Assembly: GCF_028765345.1 (NCBI RefSeq)
Contig: NZ_JARAJZ010000010.1
Span: 1-64,000, forward strand
From: Sporolactobacillus sp. CQH2019
GTDB lineage: Bacteria > Bacillota > Bacilli > Bacillales > Sporolactobacillaceae
Length of the DNA stretch: 64,000 nt
Reading direction: 5' to 3'
Part shown: piece after piece, positions 39,469 to 52,653 of the stretch
Position numbering within the stretch: position 1 is the stretch's first letter
How the letters are laid out: every line of letters begins with the position of its first letter
Program-made: the position numbers and the translations under genes
The notes under the pieces: generated by a model
What the model saw: the letters and a program-made list of their open reading frames with translations, nothing else
What the model was told of the DNA's origin: nothing
Databases searched by the model: none

Positions 39469-41202
39469 ATGAATCAGGAATCTTACTGGACGATCACCCA
39501 AATGCGAAGACAGGCGGCGATCATTCGCGGAGAGGAAGCACCGGAGACCGTACTGACTGATGCCCTCTATTTGAATACCTACCTGAAAAGCTGGGAAAAA
39601 GCAAATATCTGGATTGACGGCGACCGGATTGTCTATGTCGGAGAGGCTATGCCGGCGAAAGACAGCGAGATAACAAGACGGATTGACTGCAAGGGTTATG
39701 TCCTCGTTCCCGGTTATATTGAACCGCATGTCCATCCCGGCCAGCTCTATAATCCGCAGTCATTCGCGGCGTATGCGGCGCAATTCGGAACAACGGCATT
39801 GATCTGCGACAACGCGATTTTATTCAAGACGTTGAGCGACGAGGAGGCGTTCGGGCTGATTGACAAGCTCGACCGGCTGCCGGCCACTTTCTACTGGTGG
39901 TGCCGCTATGATCCGCAGTCGGCTGTTTTTGATTCTCCGTTTAACGACGAGCGCATCAGAAAATGGCTGAATCATCCGCGCGTCGTCCAGGGCGGCGAGC
40001 TGACGGGCTGGCCGCTGGTTGTTCATGGCGACGATCAGATTCTGACATGGATGCGCGAGACGAAACTTCTGAGAAAGCCGATCGAATCCCATCTTCCCGG
40101 CGCATCGGAACGTACGCTGACCCAGCTCAAGCTGTTCGGCGCGGATTGCGATCATGAGGCGATGACCGGCGAAGAGGCGATCATGCGTCTGAGACTGGGC
40201 TATACGGTATCGCTGCGCTACTCGTCCATCCGCCCCGATCTGCCGAATATCTTAAAGACAATGATGAATGAAGGTGTGCGCGATTTCCAGCATGTGTACA
40301 TGACACTGGACGGAGCGATGCCGGCCTTTCTGAAAGACGGAGTCGTCGATCGGCTGATCCGCATTGCCCTCGACCAGGGGGTGCCGCCGGAAGACGCTTA
40401 TATGATGGCGTCCTCCAACATTGCGGTTCATTATAATCTGGCCGACCGTATCGGCCATATCGCCCCGGGAAGACTCGCTAACATCAACTTTCTGCGTTCG
40501 CCGTCTGATCCCCGTCCGCTTGCGGTGATGGCAAAGGGACGCCTGGTTTTTCATGACGGTCAAACGGAGAATGATCTCTTTTTCCCGTTCAGCCTCTCCG
40601 AAGGCCTGAAAGGCCCGGCCTTTGAATTCTCGCTCACGGCGGAACAGCTTACGGCAAAAACGGCCCTCGGTCTGGATATGATAAACGATGTGATCACCAA
40701 ACAATATGAGCTGCCGGCTGCCGCATCAGGAAAGCAGCTGCCGGATGATGTGCTCTACATGACGCTTGTCGATAAAAAGGGCAGCTGGATTGTCAATACT
40801 TATGTGCGTGGGTTCGCCCGCAGCCTGTCCGGATTTGCCAGCAGTTTTTCCGCAACGGGAGATGTTCTGCTGCTCGGAAGGAAGAAAGAAGATATGATTG
40901 CTGCCTTTAACCGGCTGAAAGAGCTCAGAGGCGGGCTGGTCATTGCTGAAGACGGAAAAATAACGAAGGAACTGGCTCTGCCGATACTCGGCTTCATGTC
41001 TGCGCTCCCTATGGAACAGCTGATACGCCGGACCGGCGACTTTGAAAATGAGCTGTGCGCTGCAGGTTATCATTTTGGCGATCCTTTTTTCAGCCTGCTT
41101 TTTTTTGCGTCGACTCATCTTCCCTACATTCGGATTGCTCCGAAAGGGATTGTCGATGTGATGCACAGAAAACTGCTGGCGGCAAGCGAACCATTAATAT
41201 AA
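39469..41202 (+). CDS. Adenine deaminase-like amidohydrolase (YerA type)
   Basis: 577 residues, with GAGGAG before the ATG. Amidohydrolase superfamily: the metal-binding EPHVHPG near 85, other conserved His/Asp (HGDDQ near 188, ESHLPGA near 205) and an Ade-like C-terminal domain including PRPLAVMAKGRLVFHDG near 345. It matches YerA of B. subtilis, annotated as a putative adenine deaminase. Expected reaction: adenine to hypoxanthine and ammonia, feeding salvage. It sits downstream of the pur genes in the same order as in B. subtilis, so purine catabolism is plausible. Activity is unproven. Confidence 0.85.
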   Translation: MNQESYWTITQMRRQAAIIRGEEAPETVLTDALYLNTYLKSWEKANIWIDGDRIVYVGEAMPAKDSEITRRIDCKGYVLVPGYIEPHVHPGQLYNPQSFAAYAAQFGTTALICDNAILFKTLSDEEAFGLIDKLDRLPATFYWWCRYDPQSAVFDSPFNDERIRKWLNHPRVVQGGELTGWPLVVHGDDQILTWMRETKLLRKPIESHLPGASERTLTQLKLFGADCDHEAMTGEEAIMRLRLGYTVSLRYSSIRPDLPNILKTMMNEGVRDFQHVYMTLDGAMPAFLKDGVVDRLIRIALDQGVPPEDAYMMASSNIAVHYNLADRIGHIAPGRLANINFLRSPSDPRPLAVMAKGRLVFHDGQTENDLFFPFSLSEGLKGPAFEFSLTAEQLTAKTALGLDMINDVITKQYELPAAASGKQLPDDVLYMTLVDKKGSWIVNTYVRGFARSLSGFASSFSATGDVLLLGRKKEDMIAAFNRLKELRGGLVIAEDGKITKELALPILGFMSALPMEQLIRRTGDFENELCAAGYHFGDPFFSLLFFASTHLPYIRIAPKGIVDVMHRKLLAASEPLI

Positions 41203-41222
41203 AATACAGGTGTTCAACAGGT

Positions 41223-41252
41223 GGAAAGGGCCGGCGAACCCCGGCCCTTTCC
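41223..41252 (+). terminator. Strong hairpin after the YerA-like gene
   Basis: GGAAAGGGCCGG pairs perfectly with CCGGCCCTTTCC around a CGAAC-like loop. The following T's are few (GGAATTTTC), so it is a weak or assisted terminator. Confidence 0.65.
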
Positions 41253-41355
41253 GGAATTTTCAAACATCTTCGGGTGTGAAGATAAATACAGATCTATCGG
41301 CTACTTTAAGTACATGCTTGTTGCAGAATAGCGAAAGGGAAGGGAATGGACAAGG

Positions 41356-41646
41356 GTGCAAATCGATAAATTGAGAGGAAAGGCGCTTGACCAGCTGTTT
41401 GACGCCATCCTGACACTGAAGGACAGAGAGGAGTGCTATCGCTTCTTTGACGATTTGTGCACAATGGGTGAAATCCAGTCGCTCTCGCAGCGGCTCGAAG
41501 TCGCCAGGATGCTGATGGCCGGTCATACGTACCATCGTATCGAAGATGAAACAGGTGCCAGTACAGCGACGATTTCGCGCGTGAAGCGATGCATCAATTT
41601 CGGCAACGACGGTTATCAGATGACACTTGAGAGACTGAGCAAATAG
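41356..41646 (+). CDS. yerC: YerC-like protein, TrpR/YerC-family DNA-binding protein
   Basis: 96 residues, GTG start. TrpR-type fold: LRGKALDQLFDAILTLKDREE and the helix-turn-helix GHTYHRIEDETGASTATISR near 62-82. It matches B. subtilis YerC (96-104 residues), a TrpR-like protein sometimes linked to sporulation initiation. Located between the YerA-like and PcrA genes as in B. subtilis. Its DNA target is unknown. Confidence 0.85.
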   Translation: MQIDKLRGKALDQLFDAILTLKDREECYRFFDDLCTMGEIQSLSQRLEVARMLMAGHTYHRIEDETGASTATISRVKRCINFGNDGYQMTLERLSK

Positions 41647-41742
41647 GAACAAAAAATACCGGCTGTTATAAGGAAGCAGCCGAATGATCTGAAATCACAC
41701 ATTCGGCCGGCTTGAAAACAGCCGTATTGAGGAAGTGGTAAG

Positions 41743-43977
41743 ATGGACAGCATCTCTCAGCAGCTGCTTGAAGGGCTCAACCCCGAGCAGCTGAAGGCGG
41801 TCAAGCATCACGACGGGCCGCTGCTGATCATGGCCGGCGCGGGCAGCGGGAAAACGCGTGTGCTGACACACCGCATGGCCTACCTGATGATTGAAAGAAA
41901 TGTAGCGCCGTGGAACATCCTGGCGATCACGTTCACAAATAAAGCGGCGAAAGAAATGAGAGAACGGCTTGCCGCTCTGGCGGGACCGCTCGTCGATGAC
42001 ACCTGGGTGTCGACCTTCCACTCGATGTGTGTGCGCGTTCTGCGCCGCGACATCGACCGGCTCGGAATCAGCCGCAATTTTTCAATACTGGATGCGACGG
42101 ATCAACAGTCCGTCGTCAAAAATATCTTAAAAGATCAGAATCTTGATCCTAAGAAATTCACTCCGCGCAGCATTCTCGGAAAAATCAGCGCGGCAAAAAA
42201 CGAGCTGAAAACGGCCGCGGATTTCGCCAAAACGGCGAACGGCCCGTTCGATGAAGTTGTCCGCGATGTATATACGGAATATGAGAAGCGACTGCTCAAA
42301 AACCAGTCGCTCGACTTTGATGACTTAATCATGACAACGGTGCGCCTTTTCCAGCGTGTACCGGAATCGCTGGCCTTTTATCAGAAAAAGTTTCAATATA
42401 TTCACGTCGATGAATATCAGGATACGAACCGGGCCCAGTATCTGCTCATTCACCTGCTTGCGGACCGTTTCAAAAACTTGTGTGTTGTCGGTGATTCGGA
42501 TCAATCGATTTACGGCTGGCGCGGTGCGGACATTCATAACATACTTTCCTTTGAGGAAGACTATCCGGATGCCATGGTGATCAAACTGGAACAGAATTAC
42601 CGGTCCACAAAGAAGATTCTGGAGGCCGCGAATCATGTCATTGAGCATAATCATGACCGGAAGCCGAAAAACTTGTGGACGGAGAATGCCGATGGCAAGA
42701 AAATCGCTTATTACCGGGCCGGGACAGAACATGACGAAGGCTATTACGTTGCCGGGAAAATCCGCGAACTGTCCGAACAGGGATTCAGTTATTCGGATAT
42801 TGCAGTTCTTTACCGGACAAATGCCCAGTCCCGTGTGATTGAAGAGACGCTGGTTAAATCGAATATTCCGTACCGGATGATCGGCAGCATTAAATTCTAT
42901 GATCGAAAGGAAATCAAGGATATTCTCTGCTATCTGCGCCTGATTGCCAATCCGGATGACGATATCAGCCTTGCCCGCGTGATTAACGAACCGAAGCGCG
43001 GAATCGGCGCGTCATCTATGGACAAGCTGGCGGACCGGGCGATCGGCGGCGACCTGTCCCTGATGAAAGCGATCGGAGAAGCGGAGCAGGCCGGCATCGC
43101 TTCGCGAACGGTCCGCAAGATGGAAGCCTTCGCCGAACAGGTCATGAATTGGTCGAAGATGCAGGAGTTTCTGCCGGTGACCGAACTGGTCGAAGAAGTG
43201 CTCGACAAATCCGGCTATCGCGAAATGCTGAAGGCGGAGAAAACGCTCGAGGCTCAGAGCCGGATCGAGAACCTTGAGGAATTTTTATCTGTGACGAAAG
43301 AATTTGAGGCTAAACATGACGACAAGTCACTGATCGCTTTTCTGACCGAACTGGCCCTGGACGCCGATATCGATGAAGAGGAGGAAGCGGGGACCGATGA
43401 CGCGGTCATGCTGATGACGCTGCATTCCGCAAAAGGGCTGGAATTTCCGGTCGTTTTTCTCATCGGCATGGAAGAAAGCATTTTCCCGCATCTCCGTTCG
43501 CTCGACGATGAAGGGGAAATGGAAGAGGAACGCCGGCTGGCTTATGTCGGCATCACAAGGGCTAAAAAGCGTCTGTTTCTCACGTCCGCGCAGATCCGTA
43601 CTTTATTCGGGAACACGGCGGTGAATGCTGTTTCTCGTTTTATTAAAGAAATACCGGAAGAATTGCTGGATATAGAGCAGCCGGAACAGCCTTCCGGAGC
43701 AGCGCGCTTTTCCGCTTCCGCAGTAAAGAAATCGCCTTTTGCCAGCCGCTTCGCTTCAGCATACAGCAGCCGGCCGGTTCCGATGCTGCAGAAGAGGCCG
43801 CACGGGAACGAAGAGTGGCATGCCGGCGACAAAGTGCTTCATAAGAAATGGGGACAGGGAACCGTTGTCGGCATTAAAGGCAGCGGCGACAGTATAGAAC
43901 TGGATATTGCCTTTCCCAATCCGGTCGGACTGAAACGGCTTCTCGGCGCCTTTGCACCGATCGAGAAAGCCAAATAA
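41743..43977 (+). CDS. pcrA: ATP-dependent DNA helicase PcrA
   Basis: 744 residues. SF1A helicase motifs in order: NPEQLKAV Q-motif near 13, Walker A AGAGSGKT at 31-38, motif II DEYQDTN near 224, [12 protein letters not shown] motif III near 250, QNYRST near 286, [10 protein letters not shown] near 560 and the GITRAKK motif VI near 605. The C-terminal Tudor-like domain ([15 protein letters not shown] near 700) is typical of Gram-positive PcrA. It unwinds DNA in repair and rolling-circle plasmid replication and displaces RecA. GAGGAAG precedes the ATG. Confidence 0.96.
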   Translation: MDSISQQLLEGLNPEQLKAVKHHDGPLLIMAGAGSGKTRVLTHRMAYLMIERNVAPWNILAITFTNKAAKEMRERLAALAGPLVDDTWVSTFHSMCVRVLRRDIDRLGISRNFSILDATDQQSVVKNILKDQNLDPKKFTPRSILGKISAAKNELKTAADFAKTANGPFDEVVRDVYTEYEKRLLKNQSLDFDDLIMTTVRLFQRVPESLAFYQKKFQYIHVDEYQDTNRAQYLLIHLLADRFKNLCVVGDSDQSIYGWRGADIHNILSFEEDYPDAMVIKLEQNYRSTKKILEAANHVIEHNHDRKPKNLWTENADGKKIAYYRAGTEHDEGYYVAGKIRELSEQGFSYSDIAVLYRTNAQSRVIEETLVKSNIPYRMIGSIKFYDRKEIKDILCYLRLIANPDDDISLARVINEPKRGIGASSMDKLADRAIGGDLSLMKAIGEAEQAGIASRTVRKMEAFAEQVMNWSKMQEFLPVTELVEEVLDKSGYREMLKAEKTLEAQSRIENLEEFLSVTKEFEAKHDDKSLIAFLTELALDADIDEEEEAGTDDAVMLMTLHSAKGLEFPVVFLIGMEESIFPHLRSLDDEGEMEEERRLAYVGITRAKKRLFLTSAQIRTLFGNTAVNAVSRFIKEIPEELLDIEQPEQPSGAARFSASAVKKSPFASRFASAYSSRPVPMLQKRPHGNEEWHAGDKVLHKKWGQGTVVGIKGSGDSIELDIAFPNPVGLKRLLGAFAPIEKAK

Positions 43978-46379
<2,402 letters not shown>

Positions 46380-46391
46380 GGGGTGTCACGA

Positions 46392-47570
46392 TTGAAAAAA
46401 AGAAAACTCGGTGCAGCCGCACTGATCGTTCTGAGCCTTCAGCTTGCCCTTGCAGGCTGCTCGCAGGGCAGTTCACAGAACAGCGTTGTGAAAAAAAACG
46501 GAGGAACGCAGACCACCCAGCTGATACCAGGCGCGAACAGTAAGGATTATCAGTCGCTTCGGCCGGTTTCCAACGATCAGATGCGCGGGTATATCAATTA
46601 CGGCGTCAACAATCGTGTAGATGTCGACCAGCTGGAACTCGGGCTGATGAATATGTCGAAAAGTGTTTTCAGCCCGGATCAATATGTTTTTCAAAGCGGC
46701 CAGTATCTGACGGAAAATGACATTAACGGGATGCTCTATCGCCAGGGCCAGGAGAAAAATAAGACGAGCGGCTCGCTGCCGGGACTCAATCCCCCGCTTG
46801 GAACAGGCAAAACGGCCGTTCAGCGGGCCCAGAGCAGCCCGAAATATTTAAATTACGTACTCGAACAGGACTATCTGAAAAAGTCGAGTAATGGAAAATA
46901 TGTACTGGCAGGAGTATCCATCGCCGTTTCGCTTAATTCGGTCTACTCGGACCAGATCATGGATCAAAACCAGAATATCAATTCGATTCAGGAACAGTTG
47001 AATTCTGCCACAGTCAAGGCATGGGGAAGAAGCGTCGCACCGAAAATTCTGCAGCGTGTGCGCAGCGTCAAAGGCTTGAGCAAAGTGCCTGTTTTCCTCA
47101 CCCTTTATATGACTGCCGCTCCGGATTCGCTGATTCCGGGTGATTATTTCGCGAAAACGACGGTTTCGGCCGGTTCGACAACAATCGATAAGTGGACGAC
47201 GGTGAATGATCAGCATGTCCTGTTTCCGTCTACTGCAGCATCAAGCCAGTATAAAGCGGATCTTGCCAAGTTTAATACATTTAAAAGCGACGTTCAGAAA
47301 TATTATCCGGATTTTGTAGGCGTCGTCGGAAAAGGCTTTTACGAAAACCAGACGCTTACCGATCTGACAATCGACATCAATCTTCGATTTATGGATGAAA
47401 CAGAAATCATCGGTTTTACCAATTACGTTGCTTCCATTGTCAACAATGGATTCGGTTTCGGCCGCGAAGTCCCGATTCATATCTCGATCACAAGCAACGA
47501 TGTCCAGGAAGCTCTGGTCGACAGAACGTCGTCGATGGATACGGCCTATGTACACATCTTCCAGCATTGA
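46392..47570 (+). CDS. camS: CamS-family lipoprotein
   Basis: About 392 residues from the TTG at 46392, six bases after AAGGGGTG; the GTG at 46383 overlaps that site. A basic N-terminus (LKKRKLG), hydrophobic core and lipobox LALAGC give a lipoprotein anchored by its Cys at about residue 23. The CamS sex-pheromone domain follows (about 60-392). In staphylococci and enterococci the lipoprotein signal peptide is processed to a pheromone heptapeptide. Here the segment before the Cys is LQLALAG. Located after ligA as B. subtilis YerH. Confidence 0.85.
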   Translation: MKKRKLGAAALIVLSLQLALAGCSQGSSQNSVVKKNGGTQTTQLIPGANSKDYQSLRPVSNDQMRGYINYGVNNRVDVDQLELGLMNMSKSVFSPDQYVFQSGQYLTENDINGMLYRQGQEKNKTSGSLPGLNPPLGTGKTAVQRAQSSPKYLNYVLEQDYLKKSSNGKYVLAGVSIAVSLNSVYSDQIMDQNQNINSIQEQLNSATVKAWGRSVAPKILQRVRSVKGLSKVPVFLTLYMTAAPDSLIPGDYFAKTTVSAGSTTIDKWTTVNDQHVLFPSTAASSQYKADLAKFNTFKSDVQKYYPDFVGVVGKGFYENQTLTDLTIDINLRFMDETEIIGFTNYVASIVNNGFGFGREVPIHISITSNDVQEALVDRTSSMDTAYVHIFQH

Positions 47571-47747
47571 CCGCAAAAAGAACATGGCAGGACCGAGGGC
47601 GCGCAGCGAAAGAACTGCGGGCTCTTTTCTTCCTTTACTCAAGGTGTTGATGGAATCGATGCCCAGGCTCCGATTTCAAGGAATTTTTTTAATCTCAACT
47701 CATTTAATCCGGCCGTGCCTGGGGTATCAACCGTCAGGCGGAAAGCT

Positions 47748-48120
47748 TTATCGGGCGGTGCGGCCGAGTTATCGGTCAGCAGCGGCTGTTTATCGGTCGT
47801 TGCGGCCAGATTATCGGTCAGCAGCGGCTGTTTATCGACCGATGCGGCCAGATTATCGGTCAGTAGCAGGCTATCGGTCGTTGCCCGGGTTTTTATCGGT
47901 CACCGCCGGAGGTTTATCGGTCGTTGCCGGGGATTTATCGGTCACCGCCGGAGGTTTATCGGTCGTTGCCGGGGATTTATCGGTCATCACCGGGAGTTTA
48001 TCGGTCAGCAGCAGGCTATCGGTCACCGCCGGGAGTTTATCGGTCGTTGCCGGGGATTTATCGGTCACCGCCGGAGGTTTATCGATCGTTGCCCGGGTTT
48101 TATCGATTATCGCCGGGATT
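47748..48120 (-). repeat. Tandem array 4: 21-bp units with core TATCGGTC
   Basis: About 18 units, such as TTATCGGTCACCGCCGGAGGT (21 bp). Read on the minus strand the core is GACCGATA, as in arrays 1 and 2. Individual units vary after the core (CGTTGCCGGGGAT, ACCGCCGGAGGT, AGCAGCGGCTGT). Reading frames stay open in several phases, which explains three overlapping phantom ORFs. It lies between camS and gatC on the plus-gene side. Confidence 0.95.
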
Positions 48121-48576
48121 GATAGCGGAAAGGCTCTTCGTCTTTCGAGCGATTGCCAGTCTCAGGAAAAGCCGATCATCGTCTGACAGCACAGCAGGAA
48201 AATGAGCTAAAAGGATACTCGTATTTTTTTACTCTACTAGAGTATAAAGTTTTAGCGGCTGTATATAAACGATCGATACCAGGCACGGCGGCGAAACCGT
48301 TCCCGCTGTCATAAGTGCCGAAGGCTTGGCGGGGCCGGAAGCCTCATTGTCTTCCGTTTTGACGCGCTGCGGCAGCCGGCTCCCGGAAAATCTGAAAGTG
48401 CCTTGAATCGCTATACGGAGCCGATGATCGGGCTTCATGCTGCAGCAGGAGCTTTCTTTTTAAAAAAATTCTGCGGATAATCGGCGGGCCTGTCCCGGCA
48501 AGAATTCAGGATCCGTACACAAGAGCTGCGGGATTGCGCATTTTTTTACGGAATCGCGTTTTTAAGCGGCCTTCCA
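48121..48576. other. Intergenic gap between array 4 and gatC promoter
   Basis: About 450 bp. A T-rich run near 48227 (ATTTTTTTACTCTAC) and some GC-rich palindromic patches are present, but no clear gene or terminator. Confidence 0.4.
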
Positions 48577-48606
48577 TTGATTATAGTCGATGGAATTTGA
48601 TATGAT
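48577..48606 (+). promoter_or_regulatory. Probable promoter of gatCAB
   Basis: TTGATT at 48577-48582, 18-bp spacer, TATGAT at 48601-48606. It lies about 70 bp before the gatC start. Confidence 0.5.
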
Positions 48607-48673
48607 TAAGACATTGTTGGGATTTGCCGCAACCGGCCGAAAATCCCGGATGAATGAGATGGAGATGACTATA

Positions 48674-48970
48674 ATGAGCCGGATAAATGAAGAACAGGTT
48701 CGATATGTCGCCAACCTTGCCAGACTGTCGTTTGACGATGCCGCGATTAAAAAGTTCACGACACAGCTGGACGATATTATCGGCTTTGCGGAGCAGCTGA
48801 ACGAGCTGGATACGGAAGGTGTCGAACCGACGACGCACGTTCTCGACATGTATAATGTCATGCGCGACGATGTCGTCGAACCGTCTCTTCCGCGTGAAGA
48901 AGCGCTGAAGAATGCGCCTGTCCAGGAGGACGGGCAGATCAAAGTGCCGCTGATTATGGAAGCGGACTGA
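48674..48970 (+). CDS. gatC: Aspartyl/glutamyl-tRNA amidotransferase subunit C
   Basis: 98 residues from the ATG at 48674, consistent with the B. subtilis GatC N-terminus (MSRI...[15 protein letters not shown]). [10 protein letters not shown] and the late [11 protein letters not shown] are typical. It stabilises the GatCAB complex that amidates Glu-tRNA(Gln) and Asp-tRNA(Asn). Longer in-frame starts lack homology. First gene of the operon. Confidence 0.95.
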   Translation: MSRINEEQVRYVANLARLSFDDAAIKKFTTQLDDIIGFAEQLNELDTEGVEPTTHVLDMYNVMRDDVVEPSLPREEALKNAPVQEDGQIKVPLIMEAD

Positions 48971-48994
48971 TCAAAAAGAAGGAGGATAACAAAG

Positions 48995-50455
48995 ATGCCA
49001 CTTTTTGAAGAAGGTCTTGTGCATCTGAAGAAGAAGATACATAGCAAGGAAATTAAGGCATCCGATCTCATTGACGAGGCCTTTTCCCGGATAAATGAAG
49101 TAGACGGCAAAGTGAAGGCTTTTTTAACGCTGAATGAAGAGGCGGCCAGAGAAGAAGCACGGACGATCGATGAAACCGCTGCAGATGAAGATACACTGCT
49201 TTTCGGCCTGCCGATCGGCATCAAGGACAACCTCGTAACCAAGGGCCTGCGCACAACCTGTGCGAGCCATATTCTTGAGAATTATGATCCGCTCTATGAC
49301 GCGACGGTCGTCGAGAAAGTCAAGGCGCAGAAGGGGATCGTGATCGGCAAAATGAATATGGATGAATTCGCCATGGGCTCGTCAACGGAGAATTCGGGGT
49401 TTGCGCTGACTCGGAATCCGTGGGACCTGGAAAGAGTGCCGGGCGGTTCAAGCGGAGGCTCGGCTGCCTCCGTCGCTGCCGGAGAAGTGCTGTTCGCACT
49501 CGGCTCGGATACCGGCGGTTCGATCAGACAGCCGTCCGCATTCTGCGGAGTCGTCGGCATGAAGCCGACTTACGGCCGCGTTTCCCGCTTCGGTCTGGTC
49601 GCCTTTGCTTCATCCCTTGACCAGGTCGGACCGATCACCCGGACAGTTGAAGACAATGCTTATCTGCTGGAGGCGATCGCCGGATTGGACCGCCACGACT
49701 CGACCAGTGCCGACATTCCGGTGCCGCATTATTCCGAGGCACTGAACGGAGATATTAAGGGGCTGCGAGTTGCCGTCCCTAAAGAATATCTTGGCGAAGG
49801 GATCGATGAAACGGTTAAGGATAGAATCAAGGCGGCGATCCGTCAGCTGGAGAAGCTCGGCGCCGTCTGCGAGGAAGTTTCGCTGCCGCATTCGAAATAT
49901 GCGGTGCCTGCTTATTATGTCATTGCTTCATCGGAAGCCTCGGCCAATCTGGCCCGCTTCGACGGCGTACGCTACGGCGTACGGGCCGAGTCGAATGACT
50001 TGATCGATATGTACAAGAAGTCGAGAAGCGAAGGCTTCGGCGACGAAGTCAAGCGCCGGATTATGCTCGGGACATTTGCTTTAAGCTCGGGCTATTATGA
50101 CGCTTATTATAAAAAAGCGCAGCAAGTGCGTACACTGATTAAACAGGATTTTGAAAAGGTTCTGGAAAATCATGATATTATCGTCGGACCGGCAACGCCG
50201 ACAGCAGCGTTCAAGATCGGTGAAAAAGTGGATGATCCGCTGACGATGTATGTCAATGATCTGCTCACCATTCCGGTCAATCTCGCCGGCGTTCCGGCAA
50301 TCAGCCTGCCTTGCGGATTAGCGGACGGCCTGCCTGTCGGCCTGCAGATGATCGGCAGGCCGTTTGGCGAAGAGACGCTCTATAAGGCGGCATATGCCTA
50401 TGAACAGACCGCCGGTTTTCAGCTGACGCCGGCATTCAAAGGGGCGAATCAATGA
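48995..50455 (+). CDS. gatA: Aspartyl/glutamyl-tRNA amidotransferase subunit A
   Basis: 486 residues. Amidase-signature enzyme: catalytic Lys77 (GIKDN), Ser near 152 ([10 protein letters not shown]) and Ser near 176 ([11 protein letters not shown]) make the Ser-cisSer-Lys triad. GAAGGAGG precedes the ATG. It releases ammonia from glutamine for tRNA-linked amidation. ATGA overlap with gatB. Confidence 0.97.
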   Translation: MPLFEEGLVHLKKKIHSKEIKASDLIDEAFSRINEVDGKVKAFLTLNEEAAREEARTIDETAADEDTLLFGLPIGIKDNLVTKGLRTTCASHILENYDPLYDATVVEKVKAQKGIVIGKMNMDEFAMGSSTENSGFALTRNPWDLERVPGGSSGGSAASVAAGEVLFALGSDTGGSIRQPSAFCGVVGMKPTYGRVSRFGLVAFASSLDQVGPITRTVEDNAYLLEAIAGLDRHDSTSADIPVPHYSEALNGDIKGLRVAVPKEYLGEGIDETVKDRIKAAIRQLEKLGAVCEEVSLPHSKYAVPAYYVIASSEASANLARFDGVRYGVRAESNDLIDMYKKSRSEGFGDEVKRRIMLGTFALSSGYYDAYYKKAQQVRTLIKQDFEKVLENHDIIVGPATPTAAFKIGEKVDDPLTMYVNDLLTIPVNLAGVPAISLPCGLADGLPVGLQMIGRPFGEETLYKAAYAYEQTAGFQLTPAFKGANQ

Positions 50456-51891
50456 TGAGCAATTTTGAAACAATAATCGGCCTTGAAGTCCACGTCGAAC
50501 TGAAAACGAAGACGAAAGCTTTCTGCGGCTGCGCCAATGAATTCGGTGCACCGCCGAATACGCACACCTGCCCGATCTGTCTCGGCCACCCCGGCGTTCT
50601 GCCGATTCTGAACCGCGAGGCTGTCGATTTCGCAATTAAAGCGGCGCTTGCTCTCAACTGTAAAATTTCCCGCGAAACAAAATTTGATCGCAAAAATTAT
50701 TTTTATCCGGATAACCCGAAGGCCTATCAGATCTCGCAGTTTGATCAGCCGATCGGCAGAAACGGCTTCATTGAAATCGAAGTCGACGGCAAGAAGAAGA
50801 AAATCGGCGTACACCGGCTCCATCTCGAGGAAGACGCCGGCAAACTGAACCATCTGGCGGATGGTTCGGGTTCGCTTGTCGACTTCAACCGTGTCGGCAC
50901 GCCGCTGATCGAAATCGTCTCCGAAGCGGATATGCGTACGCCGAAGGAAGCCTACGCATATCTTGATAAACTGAAAGCAATCATGCAGTACATCGGCGTT
51001 TCCGATGTCAAGATGGAGGAAGGCTCGCTGCGCTGCGATGCCAATATCTCCATCCGCCCATACGGCCAGACGGAATTCGGTACAAAGACCGAACTGAAGA
51101 ACCTGAACTCGTTTGTTTTTGTTGAAAAAGGCCTCGCTTATGAGGAGAAACGCCAGGAAAAAATTCTGCTTTCAGGCGGAGCGATCGAGCAGGAAACACG
51201 CCGTTACAACGATGCGACGAAGGCGACGACACTGATGCGCGGCAAGGAAGGTTCCGATGATTACCGCTATTTCCCGGAACCGGATATCATTAAACTGAAA
51301 ATCGATCAGGACTGGATCGACCGCATCGAGGCCGAGATTCCAGAGCTGCCGGATTCCCGCCAGAAACGCTATGTCGCCGAGCTTGGCCTGCCGGAATACG
51401 ATGCGATGGTATTGACGCAGACAAAAACGATGTCCGACTTCTTTGAAAGTGCGATCGGCGAAGGAGCCGATCCGAAACTTGTTTCCAACTGGCTGATGGG
51501 TGACGTTTCAGCTTATTTGAACAGCAATTACAAGACAATTGATCAGGTGCCGATGACGCCGCAAGGCCTGGCCAAGCTGGTTCAACTGATTGAAAAGGGA
51601 ACCATTTCAAGCAAGATTGCCAAAAAAGTCTTTAAGACACTGATTGAGAAGGGCGGCGATCCCGAAGAAATCGTCAAGGCCAAGGGGCTTGTTCAAATCT
51701 CCGACGAGGGCGCGCTGCACGAATTGATCGATCCGATTCTTGCCGCCAATAAACAATCGATGATCGATTATAAAAACGGCAAGGACCGTGCGCTTGGCTT
51801 CCTCGTCGGCCAGGTGATGAAACAGTCACACGGCAAAGCCAATCCGAACGTGGTCAATAAAATTATTCTTGGAGAGATTGAAAAACTTTAA
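50452..51891 (+). CDS. gatB: Aspartyl/glutamyl-tRNA amidotransferase subunit B
   Basis: 479 residues, with two adjacent ATGs at the start. The cysteine cluster CGCANEFG ... CPICLGHPG near 25-45 (zinc site), HLEEDAGK near 123 and DYRYFPEPD near 265 form the kinase part, and the C-terminal GatB/YqeY tail domain (about 330-479) binds tRNA. It activates the misacylated Glu or Asp. Confidence 0.97.
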   Translation: MMSNFETIIGLEVHVELKTKTKAFCGCANEFGAPPNTHTCPICLGHPGVLPILNREAVDFAIKAALALNCKISRETKFDRKNYFYPDNPKAYQISQFDQPIGRNGFIEIEVDGKKKKIGVHRLHLEEDAGKLNHLADGSGSLVDFNRVGTPLIEIVSEADMRTPKEAYAYLDKLKAIMQYIGVSDVKMEEGSLRCDANISIRPYGQTEFGTKTELKNLNSFVFVEKGLAYEEKRQEKILLSGGAIEQETRRYNDATKATTLMRGKEGSDDYRYFPEPDIIKLKIDQDWIDRIEAEIPELPDSRQKRYVAELGLPEYDAMVLTQTKTMSDFFESAIGEGADPKLVSNWLMGDVSAYLNSNYKTIDQVPMTPQGLAKLVQLIEKGTISSKIAKKVFKTLIEKGGDPEEIVKAKGLVQISDEGALHELIDPILAANKQSMIDYKNGKDRALGFLVGQVMKQSHGKANPNVVNKIILGEIEKL

Positions 51892-52193
51892 AAGTGCCAT
51901 GCGTCTTTTCTGAAAAAGCAGCTGTACGTGAACACAGTAAGGTTTTGGTACAACCTCCGACGATTCGCTGCGGCTTTGGCCTGATCCGCTGCGATATTCC
52001 GGAATTTCGGTGCAACTGGTTTTTGATCGGGTGAAACGAAGAAAACCGGCTTTTAGACGGTTCCGGCCCCTCTAATAAATAGGAAACATGTGAAAAAGAT
52101 AGATTGCTGCAGCTAACCGATAGATTCGGGAGACCGGATATTTTTCAATCTGCTGCGCAGCCATCAATAATGTACAGAGGTTTATGAAATTGC
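51892..52193. other. Intergenic sequence after gatB
   Basis: About 300 bp before a terminator at 52194. No gene-like frame with a ribosome binding site is seen. Confidence 0.4.
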
Positions 52194-52244
52194 AGAGGAC
52201 GTCTCATCGGCCGATTGTCTGACTTAGAGACGTTCTCTTTTTTA
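52194..52244 (+). terminator. Terminator after gatCAB
   Basis: AGAGGACGTCTC pairs with GAGACGTTCTCT, and a T-run follows (TTTTTTATC). The loop holds ATCGGCCGAT, which includes the repeat-array core. Confidence 0.8.
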
Positions 52245-52426
52245 TCATAAAGCCTTCCCGGAACCCTGAAAATGTGGCCAATAAAGGACAATAGACGGCT
52301 CGAGTTATTAGCATGGATCGTACTCAGTACTCATGATCCGGATCAATCTCTTTTCGTGCGTTATCAAGCACTTTAAAGATGCTCGAAGAAACAGAAAACA
52401 GATTTTAGAGACAGAAGGAGGATGAA

Positions 52427-52552
52427 ATGCTTGCGATTCTGCCGATTTTCATTTTTTTGCAGACGGTTTTTGCGTCGTTAAATTTGGGACCGGGCCGTGC
52501 GGGATGCCGCTTCCGCTTTTTTGCTTTTAAAATTTGTTTACAATATAATTAA
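52427..52552 (+). CDS. Possible small hydrophobic protein (41 residues)
   Basis: ATG 5 bp after AGGAGG. The N-terminus is hydrophobic (MLAILPIFIFLQTVF), then GPGRAG and a basic, aromatic tail ending in TAA. The strong ribosome binding site is the main support. It could be a small membrane peptide or a chance frame. Not in a known family; located between gatB and dagK. Confidence 0.3.
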   Translation: MLAILPIFIFLQTVFASLNLGPGRAGCRFRFFAFKICLQYN

Positions 52553-52653
52553 ATTAGGTTGAATAGGTAGAATAATCACCGCTTAAACTGCGTTGCAAAG
52601 ATGTTTTTCAGGAGAAGCGGCTGTTAGATAGATGTTTAGTCGGGTGATAAATC

